The notes beneath the pieces were generated by a model. That model did no database searches. It was not told where the DNA came from and worked only from the letters and a program-made list of their open reading frames with translations. Made by a program: the position numbers and the translations under genes. Shown piece by piece: positions 1 through 7,638 of a stretch of DNA of 21,179 nucleotides. Origin of the DNA: CAYYJM01 sp964471755 (GTDB taxonomy: Bacteria > Planctomycetota > Planctomycetia > Gemmatales > Gemmataceae); contig CAYYJM010000095.1 in assembly GCA_964471755.1 (NCBI GenBank), forward strand, positions 1 to 21,179, given 5' to 3'. Every line of letters starts with the position of its first letter. Positions within the stretch are counted from its first letter, which is position 1.

Positions 1-82
1 TCCCGCGAGCGTCAGCCCGCCGGTTCTTCCCGCGAGCGTCAGCCCGCCGGTTCTTGACTGAGAAGAACCGGCGGGCTGACGC
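1..82. repeat. 27-bp tandem repeat plus inverted copy (REP-like hairpin)
   Basis: Positions 1-27 and 28-54 are identical tandem copies. An 18-base stretch of the second copy (37-54, core CAGCCCGCCGGTTCT) recurs as its exact reverse complement at 64-81. Adding the 36/82 and 55/63 pairs gives a stem of about 20 bp with a 7-nt loop. The element lies just beyond the stop codon (108-110) of the minus-strand epimerase, so it may act as a terminator or mRNA-end hairpin, or be one copy of a dispersed palindromic repeat. It runs to the window edge, so more copies may lie outside. Confidence 0.75.
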
Positions 83-107
83 CGCGCCGCTCGCCAGGGC
101 GATTCTG

Positions 108-1052
108 TCACGCCGCCTGACGCCGCAGTTGGCCCTGCTGCCAGGCTACCTGTCGGCTCAATCCCTCGTCCAGGGAGACACGCGGCTTCCAGCCCAGATG
201 TCGCGTGAACTTGCTCGTGTCCGCTCCGGTAAATCGCTGGTCGCCCGGTCGCGCCGGCTGACGTTGGATGATAGCCCGACGACCCGTTAGCTTTTCCAAC
301 TTCTCCAGGATCTCCCAGACGCTCGCGGTTTCGCCGCCACCGATGTTGTAAACCTCGCCGATCGGCGCTTCCAACGCCTGGATCGTCGCATCGACACAAT
401 CGGAAACATACGTGTTGCCGCGGGACTGCTGACCGTCGCCGAAAATCGTCAGCGGCTCACCGAGAAGCAACGCCTGGATGAACCGCTGATAGCCCATGTC
501 CGGCCGTTGTCTCGGACCATAGACCGAGAAGTAACGCAGAACCACCAGCGGCAAATCCAGCTCCTCCGCATGCGACCGGCACAGATGCTCGGCGGCCAAC
601 TTCGTCACGCCGTAGGGCGAGATCGGGCGCGTCGGCAGATGCTCATCGCCCGAACCGTATTTGCCGTAGACCGACGACGTGCTGGCGTAGAGGAACCGGC
701 GCAGAGTCGGCAGGCCGCGCACCGCCTCCAGAAGACGCTGCGTGCCGAGCAGGTTGCACGAGGAGTAGAGATCGAAGTCCGTCCAGCTCCGGGCCAGGCC
801 GGGCATCGCGGCGAGATGAAAGACCGCCTCGATACCCGCGAGCGGTTCGCTCAGATCGTCCGTCCGCAGATCGCGCGGAGCGAAGGTGAAACCGGACTGA
901 GTGCGCAGACTGGCCAGGTTCGCTTCCTTAAACGGTCGGGGATAGTACGGGATGAAGGCATCGAGGCCGACGACCGTGTGCCCCTGCTGGAGAAGCGACT
1001 CACACAGGTGCGAGCCGATGAACCCCGCCGCTCCGGTGACCAGGACTTTCAT
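108..1052 (-). CDS. NAD-dependent epimerase/dehydratase (UDP-sugar epimerase family)
   Basis: This 314-residue protein is an extended short-chain dehydrogenase/reductase of the nucleotide-sugar epimerase family. It opens with the NAD-binding Rossmann motif GAAGFIG (residues 7-13). The catalytic set follows: Ser/Thr in STSSVYG (124-130) and YGVTK, the YxxxK pair (Tyr147, Lys151). The stretch RYFSVYGPRQRPDM (173-186) is typical of UDP-glucuronate and UDP-glucose 4-epimerases. The likely role is cytoplasmic interconversion of a UDP-hexose or UDP-uronic acid for envelope or exopolysaccharide synthesis; the exact substrate cannot be told from sequence. The ATG at 1052 has GGAGG (1059-1063) six bases upstream. 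It follows the methyltransferase gene on the same strand after 124 nt, so it may have its own promoter. Family is secure, substrate is not. Confidence 0.9.
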   Translation of the reverse strand: MKVLVTGAAGFIGSHLCESLLQQGHTVVGLDAFIPYYPRPFKEANLASLRTQSGFTFAPRDLRTDDLSEPLAGIEAVFHLAAMPGLARSWTDFDLYSSCNLLGTQRLLEAVRGLPTLRRFLYASTSSVYGKYGSGDEHLPTRPISPYGVTKLAAEHLCRSHAEELDLPLVVLRYFSVYGPRQRPDMGYQRFIQALLLGEPLTIFGDGQQSRGNTYVSDCVDATIQALEAPIGEVYNIGGGETASVWEILEKLEKLTGRRAIIQRQPARPGDQRFTGADTSKFTRHLGWKPRVSLDEGLSRQVAWQQGQLRRQAA

Positions 1053-1176
1053 GCGCAGCCTCCGCCAGCGAACTCGAACAGATCGTTGGGTCAGGGTGCG
1101 GCATCATGGGTGAATCGAGCCTCGACAGTCTAGCCGAAGCCCGATGACGAAAACTAGTCCAGCCCCCGACGGCTTC

Positions 1177-2247
1177 TCAGGCGACCAGGATACTGTACCC
1201 CCGGTGCATGAGGATCTCGACCCGGCGGAACGCCTGCTCCATCATCTCGTACACCTCGGCCGGCTGGCGCGTCACCAGATAGAACCGGCCGCGAGTCTTC
1301 AGCATCGCCTTGCCGCGTTCGATGAACAGGTGCGCGATCGTTCCCCCGGCATAGTACGGCGGATTGGCCAGCACCACGTCGAAACTGTTCTCCGCCAGGC
1401 CCTCGACCGTGCAGCTGGCCACGGCCTGGAACTGCTCGACACCGTTGGCTTTCGCGTTGAGTTCGGTCAGTGCGATCGCCCGGACGTTGGAATCGACGAA
1501 ACCAACGAACCCCGTGCGTCCGGTCGCCTGGCCAGCGAACACGCCGTTGGTGCCACAACCACAACCAAGATCGAGAACGCGCTGGCCTTCGGTGAACTCG
1601 GCCACCTCGACCAGGGCCCGCGCCCCCTCGTCGAATCGGCCATACGAAAACGTCCCGGGCCGGGAGATAAAGCGACACGATGGCCGCTCGTGAATCTTGC
1701 TCTGAAACGTGATCTCATGGCGACGCCGGGGCCGATCGCCGTCGCGGGCTCCCCAGAGGATCGTGTCCGAGCCACGACCCGGTTTGCCACCCGACGGCGC
1801 GGTGAACTTCGTGTGGACCTTGCCGAAGACCTTCTTCACCAGGGTCGGAAAGAAGATGTCGCCCTCGTACGGCGACCAGATCACCATTCGTCCCATTGGT
1901 TCGAGGACGTGGAACGCCTGCTCGACCATGTCGATTTTCAACTCGCGTTCGCCGGCCTTCGGCGGCATGTAGATCGCCGTCCGGAACTCCGCCGGCAGAT
2001 CCCACAAGTCCGGCGTCGTCACCACCGTGGCGGTCAGGCCGGCCGCAGCGAGTTCCTCACGCACGCGCTCGGCCTGGTACAGATCGACCTGCCAGCAGAC
2101 CGGATCGACGACCTGGACGCTACCGAGCAGATTGACCACCTCGGCCGGAGAACCGAGGACGACCACGGTCTTCCCCTCGACTCGTTCGACGACCGCCTCG
2201 GGCACTTCACGCTGGCTCAACGGCCGATTGCCGGTCCGTCGTCTCAT
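1177..2247 (-). CDS. Class I SAM-dependent methyltransferase, RsmC/RlmG-like
   Basis: The 356-residue protein looks like a two-domain RNA guanine-N2 methyltransferase of the RsmC/RlmG type. The N-terminal half (about 1-165) resembles a degenerate methyltransferase domain. The C-terminal half carries SAM motif I VLDLGCGCGTNG (224-235) and the catalytic motif NPPY (295-298), typical of enzymes methylating an exocyclic amino group of a nucleic-acid base. The inferred role is modification of rRNA; the target base cannot be assigned. The start is well supported: the ATG overlaps the stop of the upstream gene in an ATGA (2244-2247) and has GAGG seven bases upstream (2255-2258). This translational coupling places it as the last gene of the rnd-thrC-dapB unit. 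A link to RNA metabolism is shared with rnd at the head of the unit. Confidence 0.85.
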   Translation of the reverse strand: MRRRTGNRPLSQREVPEAVVERVEGKTVVVLGSPAEVVNLLGSVQVVDPVCWQVDLYQAERVREELAAAGLTATVVTTPDLWDLPAEFRTAIYMPPKAGERELKIDMVEQAFHVLEPMGRMVIWSPYEGDIFFPTLVKKVFGKVHTKFTAPSGGKPGRGSDTILWGARDGDRPRRRHEITFQSKIHERPSCRFISRPGTFSYGRFDEGARALVEVAEFTEGQRVLDLGCGCGTNGVFAGQATGRTGFVGFVDSNVRAIALTELNAKANGVEQFQAVASCTVEGLAENSFDVVLANPPYYAGGTIAHLFIERGKAMLKTRGRFYLVTRQPAEVYEMMEQAFRRVEILMHRGYSILVA

Positions 2248-3308
2248 GATTCAACCTCGTTACTCGGCAGTGGCTGCAAGGTGACATCGCGCAGCAAGCG
2301 CAACTCGACGACGAACGTTGCCGACGCTTCCGGAGCCAGCGTCCGCCAGCCGCACTCGATGCCGCGTTCGAACAGGTGGACGGCGTCCGTGGGACAGGTG
2401 TAGGGTTCGATGCAGAAAGCCTGACGATGCGGCGGCGTGAACACGACCAGATCGCGGAAGCTGGCGTCGGCGTGCAGTTGGAGGACGCAGCCCGGCCCGC
2501 CCACGATCTGGCCGCGCAGGTGGACAGCCTCCGTCTCGCCGATCCGGGGCAGGTCCGTCAGGATGTCGTCCAGGTGCAGCTCACCGTAGGATCGGGGCGC
2601 ATTCAGATCCCGAGCCGGATCGACCGGGTAGACCTCGCCCGCCGGCAGCGTCTCCTTCAGTTCCCACAACGACGCCGCCGGCACCTGGACCAGGCATTCC
2701 GACGCCTCCAGGCCCGGCCCGAATGGCACGGCAAAGTACGGGTGGTAGCCCAGGCCAAACGGCAGCGGCGCATCGCCGTGTCCCGTGACGGTCGCCTCCA
2801 GACGCAGGCGATCCGCGCTCAGGCGGATGGTCAGTGTCAGTTCGTAGTCAGCCGGCCAGGGGGCCAGCCACCACTCGCCCGATGGCTTCCGCGAGCGATG
2901 CCGGCCGGTCACCCACGCGGACGTGGAGTCGGCCCCCTCGTCGATCACTTCCCACGGACTGCGGCAGGCAAAGCCGTGGATCGCGTTCTTCATCGTCGGG
3001 TCGTTGAGCGGCAGGGCGTACGTCTGGCCGCGCCAGATGAATCGGCCGGCGGCGATCCGGTTGGGGAACGGAAACAGCACCGGGATGCCGCTGCGCGTAG
3101 GCCGACCGTCGGTGAACAGGGCCGGGTCGGCGTAGAGCAGTTCCAGCGGATGTTCTTCCGGGCCGGGCACGACCCAGCGGAAGGTGTTGAAGCCGAACGC
3201 GGGCCAGATCTCGACGCGATGGCCCGCGTCGTCCTCCAGGACGACGATCGTCGGGTTGACGTCGCCCTGGACCTGTGGATGGTCATACCGGCCGATGGTG
3301 AAGGACAT
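2244..3308 (-). CDS. Aldose 1-epimerase (galactose mutarotase) family protein
   Basis: The 354-residue product is a GalM-type beta-sandwich protein that would interconvert alpha and beta anomers of an aldose or bind a related sugar. Family residues are in place: an Arg in FPNRI (Arg84), His111 in AIHGF, His189 in LGYHPYF (expected general acid) and Glu301 in FCIEPYTC (expected general base). Length fits the family. I chose ATG 3308 because a GGGGG run lies eight bases upstream. A frame-open TTG at 3323 would abut the dapB stop and adds only five residues. It lies 15 nt after dapB and overlaps the methyltransferase by four bases, so it is probably cotranscribed. There is no obvious pathway link to its amino-acid biosynthesis neighbours. 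The substrate could be glucose, galactose or a phosphosugar. Confidence 0.87.
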   Translation of the reverse strand: MSFTIGRYDHPQVQGDVNPTIVVLEDDAGHRVEIWPAFGFNTFRWVVPGPEEHPLELLYADPALFTDGRPTRSGIPVLFPFPNRIAAGRFIWRGQTYALPLNDPTMKNAIHGFACRSPWEVIDEGADSTSAWVTGRHRSRKPSGEWWLAPWPADYELTLTIRLSADRLRLEATVTGHGDAPLPFGLGYHPYFAVPFGPGLEASECLVQVPAASLWELKETLPAGEVYPVDPARDLNAPRSYGELHLDDILTDLPRIGETEAVHLRGQIVGGPGCVLQLHADASFRDLVVFTPPHRQAFCIEPYTCPTDAVHLFERGIECGWRTLAPEASATFVVELRLLRDVTLQPLPSNEVES

Positions 3309-3323
3309 GCGGCAGACCCCCAA

Positions 3324-4118
3324 TCACAGGCCGAGAACGTCGTCCATGGAGTACAACCCGGCCGGCTTGCCCGCCAGGAACTTCGCCGCCTGCAACGCCC
3401 CGCGCGCGTAACTGTCGCGGGAACTGCCCTTGTGAACGAGTTCGAGCGTCTCGCCCAGGGCACTGAAGATGATCGTGTGTTCGCCGACGTTGTCGCCGGC
3501 TCGCACGGCATGAATGCCGATCTCGCCGGCCGGCCGCTCGCCGACCAGACCCTCGCGACCATGACGCATCGTCGTCTGGCCCATCTCCGCCTGGACGATC
3601 CGGGCGAAGTGCAGGGCCGTGCCGCTGGGCGAATCCTTCTTGTGACGGTGGTGCCGCTCGATGATCTCGACATCGTAGCCGCGACCGTTGAGCAGTTTCG
3701 CAGTCAGCCGTGTCAGGTGGAACAGGACGTTGACGACCAGGCTCAGGTTCGGAGCGAACAGGATGGCCACCTCGTGGCTGGCCGTGGCGATCTCTTCCTT
3801 CTGCGCGGCCGAGTGCCCCGTGGTGGCGATCACCACGGGCAGTTTCCGCTGTCGGCACAGTGTCAGCAGGGCGGTCGTTCCTTCATGGGCCGAGAAATCG
3901 ATGAGGGCATCGACCGGCGTCGCCAGCGGCAGTTCCTTCGTCAGGGGCACGCCGATGGCTCCGATGCCGGCCACCTCGCCGGCATCCCGACCCAGGGCAG
4001 GGCAGGCGGGCGACTCCAGGGCCGCCACGACGTGCAGGCCGGCGTCCTCGTGGCCCAGAGCGACCAGTCGCTGCCCCATGCGACCCGCTGCTCCGTTGAT
4101 CGCGATTCGCGTCTTCAT
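3324..4118 (-). CDS. dapB: 4-hydroxy-tetrahydrodipicolinate reductase
   Basis: DapB reduces 4-hydroxy-tetrahydrodipicolinate with NAD(P)H in the diaminopimelate/lysine pathway, in the cytoplasm. The 264-residue length is normal. The nucleotide-binding GAAGRMG (residues 9-15) and the family signature ERHHRHKKDSPSGT (154-167) are intact, including the catalytic His156 and Lys160 (equivalent to E. coli His159 and Lys163). The ATG at 4118 has GGGG about seven bases upstream. The gene follows thrC after 15 nt, so two branches of the aspartate family are probably expressed together. An intact dapB implies DAP synthesis for lysine and possibly peptidoglycan, a point of interest in planctomycetes, whose wall was long disputed. 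Identification is firm. Confidence 0.97.
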   Translation of the reverse strand: MKTRIAINGAAGRMGQRLVALGHEDAGLHVVAALESPACPALGRDAGEVAGIGAIGVPLTKELPLATPVDALIDFSAHEGTTALLTLCRQRKLPVVIATTGHSAAQKEEIATASHEVAILFAPNLSLVVNVLFHLTRLTAKLLNGRGYDVEIIERHHRHKKDSPSGTALHFARIVQAEMGQTTMRHGREGLVGERPAGEIGIHAVRAGDNVGEHTIIFSALGETLELVHKGSSRDSYARGALQAAKFLAGKPAGLYSMDDVLGL

Positions 4119-4133
4119 GGTCGATCCCCAGTT

Positions 4134-5528
4134 CTACGAATACACCTCAATTGCCCGGATGATCTCCTCGAGGTCGTTCGGCACCTGCACGGCGCGATTG
4201 GCGAAACTCGCTCGCCGAACGCCGCGTTTGCCCAGCACCTTCTCGAACATCTCCGGGTCGGAACTGTGATACGCCACGGTCGCATCCGGGTCCTTCAACT
4301 GGTGCCCAGTCAGCACGCATACCACGCGCTCGTCGGGACCGATGATCCCTTCCAGACGCAGTTTTCGCGCCCCGGCCACGCTCGCGGCCGAAGCCGGCTC
4401 GCAGCCCAGGCCGCCGGCTCCGACCTTGGCCTTGGCGTCGAGGATCTCCGTATCAGTCGCCTCACGGACGCAACCGCCGCAGCGTTCCAGGGCTCGCAGC
4501 GCCTTGGCCAGGTTGACCGGTCGATTGATCTCGATGGCACTGGCGATCGTACTCGCCCGCAAGCCCTCCGCGTCGAGTCCGCGATAGTACGCCGCGATGA
4601 CCTCCTGATCCGGTCGGCCGCCGTTCCAGCGCAGACGGTGCCGTTCGTGGAGATGGTAGAACGTACTGGCCCCGGCCGCGTTGATGACCGCCAGTCGCGG
4701 CACCCGCGTCAGCAGGCCGAGTTCGAGCAGTTCCATGAACGCCTTGCCGAAGGCGCTGACGTTGCCGAGATTGCCGCCTGGCACGACGATCCAGTCCGGC
4801 GGTTCCCAGCGCAGCGCCTCCAGGATGCGGTACATGACCGTCTTCTGACCTTCGAGACGAAACGGATTGATGCTGTTGACCAGGTAGATGCCCAGACGTC
4901 GGGCGACCTGCTGGACGCGCTGCATGGCGTCGTCGAAGTCGCCGGCGATCTGCACCGTGAGCGCCCCATGGTCGAGAGCCTGGGCCAGCTTGCCGTAGGC
5001 GATCTTGCCGCTGCCGATGAAGATGACCGCACGCATCAGATTCGTCGCCGAGCAGTAGACGGCCAGCGAGGCACTGGTGTTGCCGGTGCTGGCACAGGCG
5101 GCCCGGCGAGCGCCGACGAGCCGGGCATGAGCGAAGGCCGCTGTCATGCCGTTGTCCTTGAAGCTGCCCGAGGGGTTCATCCCCTCGTATTGCAGGTAGA
5201 GCCGACCTGGCTGCATGCCGACGTAGCTGCCCACGGCATCGGCCTGTTGCAGGATCGTCTGCCCCTCGCCGATGGTCGGGATGCGCTCGTCCGGCGCGAA
5301 CGGCAGCAGTTGTCGGAAACGCCACACGCCGGAGAAGTTGAGCGGATTGCTGCGCTCGGCCCACTTCGCCTCGAACTCCGCCAGGGAACGTGGCGGCCGG
5401 ACTCGGTCCCAGTCGTAGGCGACGTCGAGCAGACTGCCGCATTTCGGGCAGACAAAGGCCGTCTCGTCCACGGCGCAGGTGGTGCCGCAGTCGGGATTGA
5501 TACAACGCTGGAAGACCACATCACTCAT
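4134..5528 (-). CDS. thrC: Threonine synthase with N-terminal zinc ribbon
   Basis: ThrC converts O-phosphohomoserine to threonine with pyridoxal phosphate. From ATG 5528 the protein is 464 residues. Its first 35 residues hold paired cysteines (pattern C-x4-C-x3-C then C-x2-C), resembling the zinc-ribbon extension seen in some threonine synthases. The PLP motif NPSGSFKDNG follows, with the Schiff-base Lys at residue 124. Glycine-rich phosphate loops and the GNTSAS substrate loop are also present. ATG 5528 is preferred over in-frame GTG 5540 because AAGGTG lies just upstream; it leaves an 8-nt gap after rnd. It is the second gene of the rnd-thrC-dapB unit. A cysteate synthase or threonine-synthase-like paralogue is a less likely alternative. 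Confidence 0.94.
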   Translation of the reverse strand: MSDVVFQRCINPDCGTTCAVDETAFVCPKCGSLLDVAYDWDRVRPPRSLAEFEAKWAERSNPLNFSGVWRFRQLLPFAPDERIPTIGEGQTILQQADAVGSYVGMQPGRLYLQYEGMNPSGSFKDNGMTAAFAHARLVGARRAACASTGNTSASLAVYCSATNLMRAVIFIGSGKIAYGKLAQALDHGALTVQIAGDFDDAMQRVQQVARRLGIYLVNSINPFRLEGQKTVMYRILEALRWEPPDWIVVPGGNLGNVSAFGKAFMELLELGLLTRVPRLAVINAAGASTFYHLHERHRLRWNGGRPDQEVIAAYYRGLDAEGLRASTIASAIEINRPVNLAKALRALERCGGCVREATDTEILDAKAKVGAGGLGCEPASAASVAGARKLRLEGIIGPDERVVCVLTGHQLKDPDATVAYHSSDPEMFEKVLGKRGVRRASFANRAVQVPNDLEEIIRAIEVYS

Positions 5529-5536
5529 GTTCACCT

Positions 5537-6715
5537 TCACGCGTTCCCGTACTCCAGCGGTGCCTCAGCCGATGCGTTCCCGATGCGTAACGTCGTGCGT
5601 CCATCGAGGATCGCCTGCAAGTCCGGGAGCAGATGCGCCGCCCGCCAGCCGTGCGTCAGGATCGACTCGTCGGCCGCGCCCGGTTCGGTCAGTCGGGCCC
5701 GGACCAGGGCCTTGATGTCGGCACTGCTGGCGACCAGGTTTCCGGCCAGGTGGCGACGCAGACACAGGTCGGTCAGCACCGCGCCGAGGATGTTCGCCAG
5801 CAGGGCCACCTGCGGCGGATCCTGCTCGCGCCCCTGCGACGTGGGCCATTCCTCCGCCGGCAGCGCCCGCGCCCCCTCGACGACATGGACGATCGCCTCC
5901 AGGTCACGTCGGGCCAGGCCGCGCATCGTTTGCAGGTCCGCCTCGCGTACCGCCCCGCGCCGGGCAATCTCGACGATCAGGTCATCTCGCACCAGCGAAC
6001 GTGCCGGCCGATTCGTCGTCGCCGCCTGCTTCTCACGCCACTCGAACAGGGCCCGCACTGCGGCCAGGCGACGACGATCGAGGGAACCCAGACCGCGAAG
6101 TTTACGCCACTTCTCGTTGCTCACCTCGGTCGGTGCCGCGGCGATCGACAGGCGGCCAAACTCCTCGCGTGCCCAGTCTTCCCGGCCCAGTGATTGCAGG
6201 CCACTCCGGATGTGGTCCCACGCCGCCAGCAGGCAGCGGACATCGTCGTAGGCGTAGCGGATCTGGTTGGCCGTCAGCGGTCGGCGTCGCCATTCCGTCA
6301 GCGTCTCGCCCTTGGGCAACTGGACGTGGAGCAGTTGATGCACCAGCGACCCGTGACTGAGCGGATAGGGCCGACCGATCAGGCCGGCGGCGATCTGTAG
6401 ATCAAACAGGTTCGCCGGTATGGCTCCGCCGTGGTGCTTGCACAGACGCACCTCCTCGCGGCCGGCATGCACGACGACGACGCGAGCCGGGTCGAGCAGG
6501 ACACGCCAGAACTCCGACAGATCGCCGACCGACAGCGGATCGATCAGGTAGAGCCGCTCGCGCGTGGCGATCTGAATCAGGCAGAGCTGCGGCGTGTAGG
6601 TATCTTCGCCGACGAACTCGGTATCCAACCCCAGGGCCGGGGCAGTCGCGAGATGCTCCAGGCAGGGGCGCAGGTCCTCCGGCTGGGCGACGATCATTTC
6701 CGCTACCGTGGCCAT
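5537..6715 (-). CDS. rnd: Ribonuclease D family 3'-5' exonuclease with HRDC domain
   Basis: This 392-residue protein is a DEDD-type 3'-5' exoribonuclease that would trim tRNA or other structured RNA 3' ends. Exo I is DTEFVGEDTY (Asp31, Glu33). Exo II is the HAGREE segment (83-88). Exo III is YAYDDV with Tyr154 and Asp158. An HRDC domain follows at about 200-275, beginning near WRKLRGLG. The length is close to E. coli RNase D. At the Exo II position where RNase D proteins usually carry Asp, this protein has Glu88. I chose ATG 6715 because GGAG (6724-6727) sits eight bases upstream; GTG 6724 would overlap that site. It heads the tightly spaced minus-strand unit running to the methyltransferase at 1177. 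The family is clear; activity depends on the Glu being tolerated. Confidence 0.92.
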   Translation of the reverse strand: MATVAEMIVAQPEDLRPCLEHLATAPALGLDTEFVGEDTYTPQLCLIQIATRERLYLIDPLSVGDLSEFWRVLLDPARVVVVHAGREEVRLCKHHGGAIPANLFDLQIAAGLIGRPYPLSHGSLVHQLLHVQLPKGETLTEWRRRPLTANQIRYAYDDVRCLLAAWDHIRSGLQSLGREDWAREEFGRLSIAAAPTEVSNEKWRKLRGLGSLDRRRLAAVRALFEWREKQAATTNRPARSLVRDDLIVEIARRGAVREADLQTMRGLARRDLEAIVHVVEGARALPAEEWPTSQGREQDPPQVALLANILGAVLTDLCLRRHLAGNLVASSADIKALVRARLTEPGAADESILTHGWRAAHLLPDLQAILDGRTTLRIGNASAEAPLEYGNA

Positions 6716-6737
6716 GCGCAACACTCCGCGTGCCTGA

Positions 6738-6798
6738 CGTACAATACGACCATTGTAGAGGCTCGGCCAGCCCCCCGCACGGCCCTACAATCCCGGAG
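6738..6798. promoter_or_regulatory. Candidate divergent promoter region
   Basis: This region separates minus-strand rnd from the plus-strand Sm-like gene. TACAAT at 6786-6791 is a candidate plus -10 element, about 34 bases before ATG 6825. Its reverse complement, read as TACAAT on the minus strand at 6757-6752, is a candidate -10 for rnd. A further TACAAT lies at 6740-6745 on the plus strand. The two outer copies form a 7-bp inverted repeat (ATTGTAG / CTACAAT). I found no good -35 hexamers at normal spacing, so the assignment is tentative. Confidence 0.35.
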
Positions 6799-6824
6799 GG
6801 GTGAACCGCCGTCAGGAGTCGGCC

Positions 6825-7088
6825 ATGCTCAACGAGTTGCTCCACCAGAAGATCGTCATCGACCTGCGCAGCAGCTACGTCTGCCTCGGCACGCTCATTC
6901 GTTTCGACGACGCTTTCCTGGAACTGAAGAACGCCGACTTTCACGACCTGCGCGACACCGAGACGACGCGCGAAAACTACGTCGCCGAGTCGGTCAGCAC
7001 CGGCATCAAGCGCAACCGGAAGCGTCTGCTCATCCGTCGGGACGAGATCGTCGCCATCGGCCGACTGGAAGACGTCGTCGATGATTGA
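6825..7088 (+). CDS. Small Sm-like (LSM/SH3-barrel) conserved protein
   Basis: The 87-residue protein has no certain function. Residues 8-70 read like an Sm-type five-stranded barrel: an N-terminal helix, IDLRSSYVCLGTLIRFDD as paired strands with a bend at Gly, LELKNADFHD as the next strand, and KRLLIRRDEIVAIGRL, which resembles the Sm2 signature. The tail is acidic (LEDVVDD). If it is Sm-like it could bind RNA as a ring, as Hfq does, but its Hfq-specific sequence match is poor. ATG 6825 has CAGGAG six bases upstream; an upstream in-frame GTG at 6801 lacks such a site. It is divergent from rnd and 71 bases upstream of the SprT-like gene on the same strand. Fold assignment is inference; the gene itself is well supported. 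Confidence 0.75.
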   Translation: MLNELLHQKIVIDLRSSYVCLGTLIRFDDAFLELKNADFHDLRDTETTRENYVAESVSTGIKRNRKRLLIRRDEIVAIGRLEDVVDD

Positions 7089-7159
7089 GCGAACCGTACA
7101 CGCCCGAGGCCGGTTGGCCGATAGAATGAAGGACCCTCCCACACTCTGGAGACACCCGC

Positions 7160-7624
7160 ATGACCGTGCCGCCTCTGCCCGAGAGCAATGCCTTCGAGAC
7201 GGTCGCTGACTACGCTCAGGCTCTGCTGACCCACCACGGCCTGACCGGGTGGACCTTCGCCTGGAACCGTCGCAAGACCGCCATGGGCCTGTGCCGCTAC
7301 CAGGATCGCCGCATCGAGTTGTCCGCCTACTTCGTGGCGCGGAACCCGGTGGCGGAGATCCACGACACGCTCCTGCACGAGATCGCCCATGCGCTCGTCG
7401 GTGAGGGGCACGGGCATGACGAGGTCTGGCAGGCGAAGTGTCTGGAGATCGGAGCCGTGCCGCGTCGCTGCGGCAAGGCGGCGATGCCGGCCGGCCGCTA
7501 CCAGGCCAAGTGTCCTGCCTGTGCCAAGCTCTATCAGCGTCATCGTCGGCCGTCTCGGGGCAAGTATTACTGTCGCCCCTGTGGTCCGCAGCGCGGATCG
7601 CTCACCTGGATGGTCTTCGTCTGA
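7160..7624 (+). CDS. SprT-like zinc metallopeptidase domain protein
   Basis: The 154-residue protein has the SprT/Spartan-like arrangement. A zincin motif HEIAH (73-77) supplies two zinc ligands and the catalytic Glu74. A third His follows in GHGHDEVW (probably His86). A C-terminal zinc ribbon has C-x2-C pairs at Cys118/121 and Cys138/141. In eukaryotes Spartan cleaves DNA-protein crosslinks; the role of bacterial SprT is less clear. ATG 7160 has TGGAGA about eight bases upstream, and a TAGAAT at 7122-7127 could be a -10. It ends 14 nt from the end of the convergent M41-like gene, another putative zinc peptidase. All metal ligands are present, so activity is plausible; the substrate is unknown. 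Confidence 0.88.
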   Translation: MTVPPLPESNAFETVADYAQALLTHHGLTGWTFAWNRRKTAMGLCRYQDRRIELSAYFVARNPVAEIHDTLLHEIAHALVGEGHGHDEVWQAKCLEIGAVPRRCGKAAMPAGRYQAKCPACAKLYQRHRRPSRGKYYCRPCGPQRGSLTWMVFV

Positions 7625-7638
7625 CCGGCGAGAGGGAG

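Noticed and set aside
1..82. CRISPR array start
   Set aside because: The copies are directly abutting without spacers, and one copy is inverted.
2376..6251. A 1,291-codon open frame on the plus strand
   Set aside because: It is antisense to four well-identified genes (galM-like, dapB, thrC, rnd), has low-complexity Arg/Gln/Asp-rich sequence and no recognisable domain. Long antisense frames are expected at this G+C content.
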